Notes: a model not told the origin generated them from the sequence alone. A DNA stretch of 64,000 nt from Lindgomyces ingoldianus (GCF_010093535.1 NW_022985204.1:115313-179312), one strand, 5' to 3'; positions 32,910 through 44,700 are shown, numbered from the stretch's first letter. A program made the numbers and translations.

Positions 32910-33436
32910 ATGGCCCCACTCATCTTCGAGGACTCCGATGTCCTCCCTTGGGACGCGCCAACCAACTGTCCACACATAATCAAAACGCACACCTTCCCCT
33001 TCTTGGTCAATACCACGGATCTGCAGATCTGCGAATCGGTTGCCACACTTATGCACAACCCGAATCACAAGTTTCCGGGAATATTGAAGGCCTTTCTGGA
33101 TCCCACGGTCAGGCATCTCGATTTAGTGCGAAGGAAAGTCGGGGCGACTGGGCTTGGGGTCCAGAATCTATCTATTAGGAGGAAGGGCGAGATAGTAGCT
33201 GTAAGCCACGCCACTAACAGTGTTTGCGACACTGACACTGATTACCTTAGGCCGTCATGTATTTCCACAACGGGGATGCGAGCAAGTTCTGCGAAATAGC
33301 TTGCGCTTCGACCATCCCCGCATCCAATGGTAGTTGGACCGTCAACTGGGGCTTTAGACGTGTGCTTCCCAATGTCGGCGGTTGTCCTCAGTTCCCCATA
33401 CCGGCCAGTTTGATGGTAATGCCGCGGCCAATGTAG
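32910..33436 (+). CDS. Unrecognised tandem family, copy 2 (short)
   Basis: Two exons, 32910-33200 and 33251-33436, around a 50-nt intron (GTAAGC..CTTAG), give 158 aa. Exon 1 (starting MAPLIFEDSDVLPWDAP) carries the family core NTTDLQICESVATLMHNPNH to SIRRKGEIVA. Exon 2 (AVMYFHNGDASKFCEIACAS..) is shorter than in the other copies and ends FPIPASLMVMPRPM. The intron lies at the same place and phase as in copies 1 and 3. Function unknown. It may be a truncated but intact paralogue. Confidence 0.6.
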
Positions 33437-34107
33437 CATCAACTTAGACAGAAGCAAATGGAGAAGCAGGGACAGGACAAGGAGAATAGAGAGGCAAGAA
33501 GTATGGAAATAGGGCTACAAGTGGCAAATTGGATGGCCCGGTTTATTCTGGTGGATGAACTGTGGGAGGAGGGTTGGGGCCCAAGAGGCCCAAAGGTTGA
33601 GTTCAGTGCGCAGCTGGGGAGGAACCCAAAGTGAGGGTTAGATGGTACTAGATGGTCTTTGATGTTCGTGCTTTCGCTATCCCGGCATTATATCATCCTC
33701 TCAAAATCGATGAGGCCTTCCAAAATCCTAAGATCCCCACGGAAACAGGTACGTGGTCAAAGAAGAATCCGAGAAGTATCTGCTAAGACATCTAACTTGG
33801 ATTTGGAAGAAAGATCATTAGACTCTTAGAAAATTTTAGTCCCGGGGTAAGGTAAGTCATGCCTTCCGATTTCGAGGTAAGGGCTCTCCTATACCTACTC
33901 GGAGCAACCTAGCCTTAGATATGCTACACAAACACCGATGTCCTCAGAGAAGACATCGCCCAAAGCATACCAATGCAATTGCTCACGCATTCATTAGAGC
34001 TATATCTTACCAGAAGCCCACCTATACCCATCCAAAAATGGTCTCTTTTTTCTACACTACCAATAGCAAAGCACGCCGCTATCGCCTTACTCCCGTAGAC
34101 AGGCGTC
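33437..34107. other. Spacer between tandem copies 2 and 3
   Basis: No gene recognised; short frames only. Confidence 0.5.
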
Positions 34108-35267
34108 ATGGAGCCTCCCAGCCGTCCTGCTGAACGCCGGTCTATCTATCTAAACAACGTGTCGGCAAGGCTGTTTGCTTACGCGCCGGTCGGCCTCTCC
34201 CACCATCTTGACACATGGAACGATGCCATCTTTACATCTGACCAGCTCTAAGTTTGCGACGTCGTAGCAACCGTTCTCTTCAAACACGATCCTAATGCAT
34301 GGAAAATGTTCTGCGACCTCCGTAAGGGCCTTTTCGTCTATATAAACTATTGTGTGAAACAGATTGACGGACGCCGTATCGGGTTTTTTATTAGGCGGAA
34401 AGGCGAAGAAGTTAATGTGAGAGTCAAAGAAGCTATCTAAAACCGGAAAATAAGAGGTATTGGGGCTCCTAGCAGTTGTTAAAATTCGTTGTGTGGAACT
34501 AGGTCAGTAAATACACTGAAAGCAATGGGATATGGCTCCTCCAATGGTATATGGAGACCGTTATATGCGACGCGGAGGCTAGGATCCCCTGCGAATGGAA
34601 GACGGCATACGTGAGTCCCCAATATAAATCGGTTGCAGGCGAGCCTGACAAGTATGTCAGAGTTCCGAAAATTGCAGAAGGGTTGGATGGAGAGAAGATT
34701 AAACAGGCGACGAAGAGCACTGCAGATGACTTCATATTGGGTAAAGCTGGGCTACTGCAGTGTGGCTGGAGGATCTTCTGGAACGCGCCGTATTTGAGCC
34801 CTGACGAAGAACGGAGGTGTGTAATAGGGTCACGTATGTTTCACAGGGCTTTGAGACTGGCGCCGTTGTTAACGGGGACGACTACTTCGAACGCGGAGCA
34901 ATTGAGAGCAGACCCACCACACTATCCAATCCAGCCCTCAAGGGCTATCCGATCAACTCATGCAGGAGCTCCTCCTCTTCGAGGCGAATTTATTCATGAA
35001 GAAGGCGGTGGAAAAATATTGATCACAGACATGAAGACGGGTAAACTCTTTTCTTACGACTCATCTAAGGCCACACTAGCGGCAGCTCCATCAGAGGCAG
35101 CCCCACCAGGAACAAATCCTGCGAATAAACATTTGTTCGAGATGATCGAGAGGACCGAGGATGCTGACACTTCATCTTGGGGCCTGATACCGAGGAAACA
35201 CCTACGAAACGCGGGGCGTCGGTTTCAAAGGACTGGAGGAGTAGTATACGGTTCCAAGTTGATATGA
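34108..35267 (+). pseudogene. Unrecognised tandem family, copy 3, with in-frame stop
   Basis: Exon 1 (34108-34416, MEPPSRPAERRSIYLNNVSA..) is joined by an 86-nt intron (34417-34502, GTGAGA..ACTAG) to exon 2 (34503-35267), all in phase, for 357 codons. The core reads SDQL-stop-VCDVVATVLFKHDPNAW. The TAA at 34249-34251 sits where copy 2 has Gln in DLQICESVATL, so a CAA to TAA change is likely. Exon 2 has YTESNGIWLLQWY, RIPCEWKTAYVSPQYKS and a long polar C-terminus (MKTGKLFSYDSSKATLA..) absent from copies 1 and 2. The frame after the stop is otherwise clean over 300 codons, so decay is recent, or translation starts elsewhere or uses an intron I missed. Confidence 0.55.
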
Positions 35268-35722
35268 GAAGCGATGGGGAGACGGGTCCGACGACTCTAT
35301 GGGGCATATTGGCATCTGCATTGTAGGTTTCTCTACTACATTAGCGAGCCGGAAGGTATCGAGGATGGCTTCGAGCAGCCTCCTATGTAATGGCAAAGCT
35401 TGCAACTGATTGTTGCAGAGAGAGACCAAGGATGTGTGGTGTGGAGGGTTCAGAAGAAGTCTGATTCCCAAGCGTTGTTTGTACTGGTGAATTTAGAAGT
35501 TCTTTCTCTCCTTCCGTTCCCGATGAGGAACGTAAGAACCTAGGAATTATTCTTCTCAGCATTTCAGAGAATCAAGCACCGAGAGCACAGGCTTTCATTC
35601 AAAAGTTTCGTTCAGTAGGCCGATCATGCGGGATATATTCTTACAGTCGTGCCTGAACTATGTATGAGTGCTTTGGGTATCTTGATGCCAGCCGTAAAGA
35701 AACAATGAACATCCCAATCCTC
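35268..35722. other. Convergent intergenic region; no gene seen
   Basis: 3' regions of copy 3 and the CCDC174-like gene. No motifs noticed. Confidence 0.5.
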
Positions 35723-36733
35723 TCAACCCTCCTTTTCACCTTTCGGAAGAATACCTCCCAGACTGTCTAGGAAACGGTCTGCTTGACTTTTGGCCTTCTT
35801 CTGCTGCACAGCTTTCCTCTTCTCGGCAATTAGCTTAGCGCGTTCCTCTTTCTGCTTCTTCCTCACCTCCCTCGCCTTCTCCGTTTCTTGCCTCTCTTTC
35901 TCTAAGTTGGACATCTGTTGCTGTCTCTCTTCTTCATCTGTTGAGAAAGCGAAGAATCCGGTACCCTTCAACCTAATCTCCTTTCTGCCGTCAAAGTGCT
36001 CCGGAGGCGGCGGTGTGGGCTCTTTATCGCGCTTAGCGGCAAGTTCAGCCATCTGCTGCATGATCGTTTCATCAGGGTTAAAAGCTTCCTTCTGGATCAT
36101 ATCGCCGTAAATAACATTTTCAGGAGGTTTCGGCCTCGCAGAAAACCGATATTGTTCATCGGTAGCCAGTCTCTTGTTCCTCTCTTCCCTCGCCGCCTCC
36201 GCTCTCGTGCCTGTCCGGTTCCTGCCAAACTCGTCTATGTATTCCACTAGCGACTCCTCCGACGCGTTCGACTCCTCATCTGTATCGGAATCCTTCTCGC
36301 CCCGCTCCTGTCTTTCTGCCCACTTCTGATCGAAATCAACACCGTATTTCTCGTCCTCGTCGTCGATATCGCCGCGTTTCAGCGCATCATAAAGTCGCGC
36401 TTTCTCCTCCATCTTCCGCTTTGTGCGCCGCCATGTTGCTTCGTCGTCGGCTTTCTCGTCGGTGGTTCGACCGCGATGTTTCTGTTGCGTGAAACCTGAG
36501 TCTTCAAGGTCCTTTAATGCGCGTTTCTTGACGTTCTTGTTGTGAGTAGCGAAGATGTCTTCCTTTTTAGGTCGCGCGCGACCAGACATAGGCCTGCTTG
36601 TCGATGACGAGGCGGCGATGAGACTTGAGAGCTGCGAGGAGAAGGCGAGGTTGCTGGAACTGGAGATTTCTTTGGCCTTGGTGCGGGATTTGGGACGCTC
36701 GCCATAGAGATGGGCGTCCTTTCTTGATGTCAT
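35723..36733 (-). CDS. CCDC174-like coiled-coil protein (DUF4078 family)
   Basis: A single-exon protein of 336 aa, highly charged. The N-terminus is Ser-rich with a basic patch (RARPKKEDIFATHNKNVKKR). The middle is acidic with the family hallmark YIDEFGRNRTGTR around residue 170, in the DUF4078/CCDC174 pattern of an acidic stretch followed by (Y/T)xDxFGRxR. FSARPKPPENVIYGDMIQ and the GTGFFAFSTDEEERQQQM segment follow, then a long Arg/Lys/Glu coiled coil (KAREVRKKQKEERAKLIAEK). Animal CCDC174 is a nuclear protein linked to the exon-junction complex and RNA processing; a similar nuclear role is inferred. It is divergent from HOM6 and shares a promoter region of about 330 bp with it. Confidence 0.8.
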   Translation of the reverse strand: MTSRKDAHLYGERPKSRTKAKEISSSSNLAFSSQLSSLIAASSSTSRPMSGRARPKKEDIFATHNKNVKKRALKDLEDSGFTQQKHRGRTTDEKADDEATWRRTKRKMEEKARLYDALKRGDIDDEDEKYGVDFDQKWAERQERGEKDSDTDEESNASEESLVEYIDEFGRNRTGTRAEAAREERNKRLATDEQYRFSARPKPPENVIYGDMIQKEAFNPDETIMQQMAELAAKRDKEPTPPPPEHFDGRKEIRLKGTGFFAFSTDEEERQQQMSNLEKERQETEKAREVRKKQKEERAKLIAEKRKAVQQKKAKSQADRFLDSLGGILPKGEKEG

Positions 36734-37067
36734 TGTCGTGGCGTGGGCCTGGAACCAGGAACGAGTGTGGGATTTGTGTAGATCGGTGAGCGGAAAGGTA
36801 CGGTGATGTTGGTCGTGAGGTGCAAGGCTGTCCTGTGCGATGTCGGGGTCGGGGGTGAAAAGGAGCTGGCAACTGGCGGGGGGGCACGGGCGGGGTCCAA
36901 AAAATCATTCACCCCACGACAGACCCGCGCAAAAGCAAGACGGTTCATCAACAGTCAAGCGTCATCACTACATCATCTGATCTTTCCCTTCATTTCACTC
37001 CTTGCAAATTGCTTAAAAGAGCACAATTCGCTTTTCATTACTCCAATTGACCTCATATTCATTCTCC
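36734..37067. promoter_or_regulatory. Shared divergent promoter, CCDC174-like / HOM6
   Basis: 334 bp separate the two start codons. A short G-rich run (GGCGGGGGGGCACGGGCGGGG, about 36877-36897) lies in the middle. No TATA box or Gcn4-type TGACTCA site was noticed. Both transcripts must start here. Confidence 0.5.
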
Positions 37068-38239
37068 ATGCCTCTCCCACGACAAGTATTCATTGCAGTA
37101 ATCGGTACACATGACCCTGAGCCATCGCACCACTTGATGAGACACTGACACGCTTTGTAGGTGCCGGAGGCGTCGGAAAGTGCTTTCTCTCTCAGCTTCA
37201 ACACCTAGCATCCAACCTTTCCCGCTCCCCTTCCGCTCCTACATACCTCTCCCTCATTCTCCTAAGCACATCCAAGAAATCCATCTACCATGCCGACTAC
37301 AAATCCCTCAACAACTGGGACACGGAGCTCCAAGCTTCAGCCACGTCTCCTCTACCACTTCCTCAACTGGTGGAATACTTGGTGAAGGCTCCAGGCAAGG
37401 TGGTGCTCGTGGACAATACGTCGAATCAGGAGATTGCAGATACATACCCTACGTTCTTGAAGAAAGGGATATCAATCGTAACGCCCAACAAGAAAGCATT
37501 CTCGTCGACCTATCAGCTCTGGACCGACATCTTTAGCGCTGCAGCGAATGGCACCGGAGGGGGCGGGTATGTGTTCCATGAGTCATCCGTTGGTGCCGGA
37601 CTTCCAGTCATCTCAACGCTGAAGGAGTTAGTTGAGACAGGCGATGAAGTGCGCAAGATTGAAGGCGTGTTCAGCGGCACTATGAGCTTCCTCTTCAATT
37701 CCTTCCAGCCTGTGAATGGCGGAGGAGGAAAGTTTTCGGCGGAGGTCAAGATTGCAAAGGAGAAAGGGTTTACGGAGCCAGATCCGCGAGATGATTTGAA
37801 TGGCCTGGACGTTGCGAGGAAACTTACGATTCTGGCGCGTCTAGCGGGCCTGAAGGTGGAGTCGCCAACATCTTTCCCAGTGCAATCTCTCATCCCTAAG
37901 GAGCTCGAGTCGTGCTCGTCGGGAGACGAATTCTTATCTCGGCTTCCGGAGTTTGATGGTCAGATGGATGAGCTGAAAGCAGCTGCGGAGAAAGAAGGCA
38001 AGGTCGTGAGGTTCGTCGGCAGCGTGGATGTGCCGAAGGGAGAAGTGAAGGTTGGACTGGAGAAATTTGACAAGAGCCATCCTATCGCCGCGCTCAAAGG
38101 AAGCGACAACATAATCGCGTTCTATACCAAAAGATACGGCGACAATCCTCTGATCATACAGGGCGCTGGTGCTGGCGGTGAAGTCACGGCAATGGGAGTC
38201 ACAGGGGACCTCGTCAAGATCCTGAGCCTTCTCCAGTAA
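37068..38239 (+). CDS. HOM6: Homoserine dehydrogenase
   Basis: A tiny first exon (37068-37104, MPLPRQVFIAVI plus one base) is joined over a 56-nt intron (37105-37160) to the main exon 37161-38239, giving 371 aa, the usual length for monofunctional fungal enzymes. The intron splits the NAD(P)-binding loop, reconstituted as VIGAGGVGKCFLSQL. Other landmarks are VVLVDNTSNQEIADTYP, SIVTPNKKAFSS, HESSVGAGLPVISTLKEL (substrate loop), EGVFSGTMSFLFNSF, and EPDPRDDLNGLDVARKLTIL carrying the catalytic Asp/Lys region. The end is VIIxGxGAGGxVTAxGVxxD-like (IIQGAGAGGEVTAMGVTGDL). The enzyme reduces aspartate semialdehyde to homoserine, feeding threonine, methionine and isoleucine synthesis in the cytosol. 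The frame from the Met at 37370 alone would miss the cofactor loop. Confidence 0.95.
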
Positions 38240-38836
38240 AGAAGTGGAACAGGATCGAATTTACCGGCCAATAGGGTGACGAGATATCGCCAGGTGTATC
38301 CATGAAGGAGGCACAGTCGCTTTCAAAGGTCTATGGATGTGTATGGATAAATAAAGATGCGCCCCCCCTCCCTTAGATCTTCTGAATCCCCGTAGACCTT
38401 GAAATACGTTGTGAGTATGGGCAGGAAGACCCTCTTATTAAACAGTTTCTCTGTAAGACTTTTGACAAACTTGTAATCCTGGTATGCTCATTGATCTTAT
38501 GGGTCCCTGAAATATGATTGGTGGATCAATTCATCCATGATCGTCAGGTACACTTCCTCCCCGCGTTGAGGAAAACCTCATTTCCAACCTCCACACTCTT
38601 CATCTCCATCACCTATTCTCAATTTAGCTAGATCCAGCTAGTGGAAGGTCTCAATCCTGCCTGTCCTTGAGTCTGAGTTGACCATATCATCCGGATGGCG
38701 TATTGAGATTTCTAGGTTACCCGGAACTCGTCATGTAGTTCATATAAATATCCGAAGAAGGGCAAGTATATTATATCAAGCTGCCCTAAGCGTTCAGTTT
38801 TTCAGTCCTTTAGTGGGCTCTAATCTCACCTCAATC
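38240..38836. other. Intergenic; pectinesterase 5' region
   Basis: No gene recognised. The reading frame of the next gene is open from 38678, but the 53 extra codons lack secretory character. Confidence 0.5.
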
Positions 38837-40027
38837 ATGTCTTTCCTATTTTCTCTGTCCATTCTCCTTTCTAGCATAACGACATCCCTCGCGCTGACCA
38901 CAAAGCAACGCCATGTGTGCCAAACCCCAACTCCCGAACCTTTAACTGGGTGTCCACCTCAAACTCTTCTTGTAGACCCTACCTCAAATTCCTCATCTAG
39001 AAAGCCCAGCAACGCAAAGATTTTTTTAACAATCCAATCAGCAATCCTCTCCCTTCCCCACGACAACTCCTCCCAACTCATCCTCATCACCACAGGAACC
39101 TACACCGAACAGCTTAACATCACACGTCCTGGCCCACTAACCCTCCTAGGACAAACCTCCTCCCCAAGCACCCTCTCTAATACCGTCCAAATCCTCTGGC
39201 ACCAAGCCACCGGCACTTCCACCACAGGAACCCTTGACAACGCCTACACTAGCGTCCTCACCATCGCCCCAACCCTAAACGCTTCACTTACAGGCGCTGG
39301 TCCAACCGGAAACTCCGTCCCCGCTGATACCCCCTTTGGCAGCTCAAACTTCCGCGCCTACAATTTGAATTTCACGAATGATTATTTGCCGTACTCCGCA
39401 GGCCCATCTCTCGCGGTCTCGACGAGTTACGCAAACACGGGTTTTTATTACTGCGGGTTTCAATCTTACCAGGATACTATCTACATCGGCAAGCTTGGGA
39501 ATAGCTATATGTCGCACTGCTCCATCGCGGGGCAAACAGACTTCCTGTACGGGTTCGGCACGCTCTGGATTCAAGCCTCGACGTTACTGCTGCGTGGATG
39601 TGGCGGTGGGATTACAGCGTGGAAGGGCACAAACACTACCTTCCCCAACAAATACGGCGTGTACATTCGCGACTCTGCTGTGCAGAAGGAAAATTCCAGT
39701 CTCGAAATCTCCAGTAAATGTGCATTGGGCCGGCCGTGGAATTCTCTCCACCGGTCGATATTTTCGAAGTGTTGGCTTGATGATTCGATTAGGCCAAGTG
39801 GGTATACTGCGTGGTTGGCGACGGATCCGAGGGTCACGAGTCAGACGTTGATGGCAGAGTATGAGGATGTTGGACCAGGGTGGAATGAGACGGGGAGGAG
39901 AGAGGGGGGTGTCACGAAGGTGCTGGATAGGGAGAAGTTTGAGGAGTATGGGAGTCCGGAGAAGGTGTTTCAGTTTTTTAGGAGTGGGAAGATAGGGAAT
40001 GTGGGCTGGATTGATTGGGATGGATGA
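38837..40027 (+). CDS. Secreted pectinesterase (pectin methylesterase, CE8)
   Basis: A single exon of 396 aa, taking the Met at 38837, which opens a good signal peptide (MSFLFSLSILLSSITTSLAL). The upstream Met at 38678 would bury it. The fold is a right-handed beta-helix. The GTYTEQLNI motif near residue 92 is the family's GxYxE block. FRAYNLNFTN comes next, then YCGFQSYQDTIYI with the oxyanion-hole Gln near residue 209, and IAGQTDFLYGFGTLW near 232 with the second catalytic Asp. ALGRPWN near 296 carries the conserved Arg. Several N-glycosylation sites are visible (NLT, NTT, NSS). The enzyme removes methyl esters from plant pectin outside the cell, so the fungus probably meets plant material. 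Confidence 0.9.
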   Translation: MSFLFSLSILLSSITTSLALTTKQRHVCQTPTPEPLTGCPPQTLLVDPTSNSSSRKPSNAKIFLTIQSAILSLPHDNSSQLILITTGTYTEQLNITRPGPLTLLGQTSSPSTLSNTVQILWHQATGTSTTGTLDNAYTSVLTIAPTLNASLTGAGPTGNSVPADTPFGSSNFRAYNLNFTNDYLPYSAGPSLAVSTSYANTGFYYCGFQSYQDTIYIGKLGNSYMSHCSIAGQTDFLYGFGTLWIQASTLLLRGCGGGITAWKGTNTTFPNKYGVYIRDSAVQKENSSLEISSKCALGRPWNSLHRSIFSKCWLDDSIRPSGYTAWLATDPRVTSQTLMAEYEDVGPGWNETGRREGGVTKVLDREKFEEYGSPEKVFQFFRSGKIGNVGWIDWDG

Positions 40028-41173
40028 CGGTCGTTGTTATGGAGGAGGGGAATAAAGGAGGGCGATTAAAAGGATATATTGATACATTAGTAATTTTGCC
40101 AACACCGCTGTACATTCGATTGTCTGATTTCGCATACAGATATCCTGGGGATCACAATCTCACCAGTCCTTGTCCGCGGTAAGGCCCTTCCCAAACCACT
40201 TAGAAGTTTGATTCGGAAGCAGCGAGCAGCAGAGCGGAAGGAGCGGTGTAGGACCGGCAGAAAGCGGAGCACGGAACGATTCGTGCTCGCAAAATGAGAT
40301 ACGAGGGTAGTGCAAGGGAACCTCATATGATAATCAAGTGACACCGGGACTAGCATGTGCAAATTTCGAGCATGTACAACCAATTCAGGAGTCACAAAGC
40401 GAGAACGGGTCGGGAGGTGGGCGAGAATTGACCGAGGTCTTGGCGTATGAAAAGCTTCCAAAATCTATTTTGAGCTACAAAGAACTGTGTGTCCATACGG
40501 TCATGTCCTAGGTTGGAGTGAAAGTTGATCGGACTGAGGTCCACACACGGCAGTCCAGGGTTGAAGAAAATGCTAGATGCCATTGGCATACCTCAGCGCC
40601 TGGAGCTGCACCGACTTGTGTCAGTGTTGCAGCCCAACGCCACGCATGCCCAAGAAATAAATCGCCAAAACATCCCGCACACAAAAGATGAGGAAAACAT
40701 GGAAGAAGGTTGCCCTTGCTGTATTGCCATATTTGTGCCCAGTCTTTATTGTAAACGCCGAAGCTCATAGTGAGCCATGGTCGACCGTGGACCGTCCGTG
40801 GTAGACCTTCCAATATGCTTTGCCGAATGTATATGCTAATGTTGGGGTATCTGAGAAATAGAGAAGAGAAGATTGGCCGTAACAATGGAAATTATTGTGG
40901 TAAAACATGGATGAAATGAAGAGTGGAGATTTCACCAGCTGAAATGGGCTGGAAGGTATCGTTCCAAGGTTGGAAGGCGGGGTTGGCTCTGAAATCAGTC
41001 CGAAAAAGGGAATGAGTGGGCTTCGGAACGGCCTCCGTCGATGGTCAGGACCAGAGTTGAGATTGAACAATTGTGATGAATGATGACCTGTTCACGTACC
41101 CGCGTGAACGTTATTTGGGCAATATGTGTAGGCGAGAGGGAAGAATCGAGGCGAAGCCTGAAAAGCCCGTTAT
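40028..41173. other. Intergenic; no gene seen
   Basis: Several overlapping short frames on both strands without domains. Nothing else recognised. Confidence 0.55.
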
Positions 41174-41743
41174 TCACTTGAACAGGCCAAGCGAGAGTCT
41201 CTTGGACCTCTTACGCATCTTCTTCATCAACCCAGCCTTATCAGATTGGGAAGAGGTGGATGATGCCTGTCTGAGGCTCTCCTGACCCTCGCTCGCGGTG
41301 TCGCTTGGGCTCGTCGCAATGATTCCGTCGACTTCATCCTCGACTTCAGGGAGGGCTGACGTCTGGACTGGAACCCTGAAGTATGCATCAACCCTCGCGT
41401 TCATTGCTCGGTTCTTCTCCTGAGCCATCATCGTGATGCTCGTGCTGCTGTCGGACCTAGCAAGGCTGCCACGGCGAGAGTCGCGTCGAGTGGCTGCTAG
41501 GGATGGGGTTCGGGAAAGGCCTCCAATAGATGGGGTTCGGTCGTTGCCCACCAGGCGGTACTCTGAGGTAGAGAGATTCCAACCAGAGCAGTAAGGACAG
41601 AAATCACACTTGATCTCCCATCCTGTAATTCCGAGCTTGGCCCCGCAGTTGGCAAGGTTGGTACTCGGGCTGCAAGAGCGGGTGAGGTGGTACCAGCGAT
41701 GGCGGCAGGGCAGTAGGGAGACGTTCAGTTCGGCGACGCACAT
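41174..41743 (-). CDS. Hypothetical Cys-rich N-terminal protein, 189 aa
   Basis: A single open exon. The first 55 residues contain spaced Cys and His residues (VSLLPCRHRWYHLTRSCSP, NCGAKLG, EIKCDFCPYCSGW) that could form a zinc-binding module; CxxC pairs are visible at the end. The rest is Ser/Arg-rich and probably disordered, ending in a strongly basic stretch (LMKKMRKRSKRLSLGLFK). I believe similar proteins occur in other Pezizomycotina, but I cannot name a family. The start follows a long leader region (41744-42020) without competing ATGs in frame. Confidence 0.6.
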   Translation of the reverse strand: MCVAELNVSLLPCRHRWYHLTRSCSPSTNLANCGAKLGITGWEIKCDFCPYCSGWNLSTSEYRLVGNDRTPSIGGLSRTPSLAATRRDSRRGSLARSDSSTSITMMAQEKNRAMNARVDAYFRVPVQTSALPEVEDEVDGIIATSPSDTASEGQESLRQASSTSSQSDKAGLMKKMRKRSKRLSLGLFK

Positions 41744-44700
41744 GTTGGTGGTTGGAGGTCGTTCACGTTATCTCAAGATAGTTTCGTGGAGGGGCAAACC
41801 TGCCTTCGGGCAGGATACTTGAGGCCTTTGAATACGTCGTGAAAACTGTGGTGGTAGAGCGAGCTTGAGAGGGTTCGAGCACTTCACAGGTTCGAGTGTG
41901 TTGATGACTGTGCTGGAAGATGACTGCCAGTATGCCGACGTTGCGATGTGGTGTTGTTAAGTTGATAAATAAGGACACTGAACGGTGGAGGAACTGGTTG
42001 TGGATAGATGGCGTTATCCTGGCCAGATAGGTTTTATATATGTGGCGTGCGAGTGGGTTGATAGAGGCTGTGACACACTCCAGGGTCGTCGTGCCAAGGA
42101 AACGTGCTGTGATTGGCGTTCGGCCTCCCTGGCCGTCCTACTTGGAACTGAGGAATGATAACGCGCGGGGCGTTGACGAAGGGCGTAACGGCGCGGCGAG
42201 AAAGAAAATAATAAGGCGGAAGTTGCAGAACACGGTGGGGATGCGACTGGAGATAAAGGCTTGGATAGTGGGTGTTGGCAGTTTGGGTAGCTTACCAACG
42301 CACCACGAGTGGATGACAACAGAACAAGACTGCGAACGATAAACGGGGCTGGAAGCAATAAGAATAGCAGACTAGGGCAGCAAGAGGTGTTGATGTCAGC
42401 CTTACTCGCCGGACATGCAGTAGTTGGATGCCGTGGGTAACATCCTGCTCCGGGGCACGGCAGCCTGCTTTATTTGAATGTGTCCATGGAGCTGGGCAGG
42501 CGGAGTGGCTCCCAGGCTAGTGCGGGTAGAGATTAGGAGCTTCTGTTGACGTCGTGTCCCAAGACCAAGCAGGCCGCTGGAGGTTCCAGAAGGGGCATGG
42601 ACATTCACTGCAAGCGTCGTGTTGCGGCGACGGGACGAGGGCACGCGGAAACACACACTAGCGACGCCCGAAGGAAGCTGGTGAACGGCCCCTGAGCAGA
42701 TCCGAGCCAGATTGCTGGGAATCAGCCAAAATGCCACGACGCAGTCCGCGCAGCGCACCTCTCACCGCACACACACCATACGCCTGCGCGCAAAGAAAAC
42801 ACCATGGCCACTCCGCCGCCGACAGGAGTGGGTGCGCAACGTGGGTGTCCCATTGGCCCGCAGCGGTTGCTATCAGCATCAGGGGGCCTCTACTTTTGGA
42901 CGCATCCTTGTGCAAGAATCAAACATTTCCTAGCAGAGCCAAACAACAGCGCTTTGACGCTTCTCGAAGAGCAGAAAGCGACTCGGGCCGGGGTTGCTTT
43001 TCTGGCTATAAAGGAGAACATGGGGGCAACGGGGATCGTGGTCAGCGCCCGACAGTCAAGACCAGTCAAGACCAGTCAAGACCATAGTGTGGAAGCGCAC
43101 CGTCTCTTAGGCATGATCTAAAAGATACTAAGACCGCCCGTCTGTCTCTCTCCGCCACCCTAGTCGCATCGGCCCTTTCTTTTGCTACGTGCATGGGGGC
43201 GCTTGAGAAGGTCTGAGGATGCAAACTTTCCCAGCAGTTTCTGCTCACAGCATTAAGAAAGGTAGACGATGGACACTGCACGTATCGCGTGTGCCGCAGG
43301 GAAAAGAATGAGATCCCCGGAGATGAGGGTGGCTGAACCCTGTTGCTCAATAACCGCCTTGGAATAGCCGGAGCAAACAATCTAGACTTGAATGAGGTCA
43401 TTGCCAGTTTTACCACCTTGACCAGGGCATCCTCTTCCACTTTGAAGCCACCATCACTATTGTGTGTGCACAGTTGACATGACCAGTCTCACCCGACTCC
43501 ATGACTAGAATAGCCCCTTTTTCTGAGAGCGTCCCCCAAGGGTTGCGGCCAACCAGGGACTACAAAAGAAGAAGCAATCCCGAAGAACGGCACGTATCTG
43601 ACGGCGGCATAGATGTCGAAAATCGCCATGCTTGCCAGCTTTCGATTGTTCGTGCGGTTTGCTGGCGAGTGTGAGAGGTCCGCTTATCCCTCTTCGGGAC
43701 CACATGCATTCGGTCCTGTAAGACATCTCCCTCAGTCACATCTCACATCGCATCATGGATGCAGCATGCACAGGCGCACACCTAATTCTGGCCTTGCGCC
43801 CAGAGTCATCAGAGGCCACAAGAAACTCATTTTGCGGTCCGAAGATCGGCTGAAGAGTTGACTTCAATCATGCCATTGCGCTCACGGACCCGCGAAAAAT
43901 TTCCTTCCATATTAAGACGACGACAGCAGGAATCTCACAAGCCATCTAGCTCGGGTGACTGTCTTTCAAGTCACTGCGTCGACACAGCCTCAACGCCACC
44001 ACGCACGTTTGTTTGGCGCTCTTCGGCCCTATTCGACCACCTTGCCTTCCGCCAGGAGCCAAGAGGAGGGGAGAGTCTTGTCATTCTTGGCACGAGCTCA
44101 CGACTCCGCCAACAACGATCCACACCCCGCCCAACACTTTCAGCGTCACGCGCTCTCATACCGAAACAGACCGTAAAACATGCTCTCAAGACGCCCGCAT
44201 TGTCAAGGGATAGCATCTAGAGCGCGTAAAAAGAGGTAGACCAAGCGACCATGAGATCTTTGAATAAGCTGCACGCCAAGAGCCTCCGGTCAGCGGAAGC
44301 ATCTCAGCCTATCGTCTTCGGGATTGATAAAGATTGCCGAATCAAGCGTGACTCCTAAGAACCAACAAGACAGTGGAGGTTCCAAAGCTCCGGTTCCTAC
44401 ACCCTTGTTTCTTCAGCTTTGACAATCTGTGCTACCCGATTCCGGTTCCTGTGATTCCAGGACACGAAATACTGGACCTAGCAGTGCTCCACAGACCCCA
44501 TTATACCCTAAGCCCGCATAGCTGCTTAAACACCAAGAGCTGGGGCTGTTCGACGATGTCCCCTAGAGCACCGGGAGCCCCTCACTCCGACATTTAGAAG
44601 GATCCAAGAATTGTGGAGCAAGCGAGCAGGAGCTCGGCACCTCTTGTCTAACTTATGTAAGTCCTATCATGTTCTGCTATCAATCGCAAAGAGATATCCT

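Noticed and set aside
43858..44220. 120-codon plus-strand frame in the gene-poor stretch
   Set aside because: Arg/Ser/Pro-rich, overlapped by three other open frames in 43.9-44.2 kb; no sign of selection on one of them.
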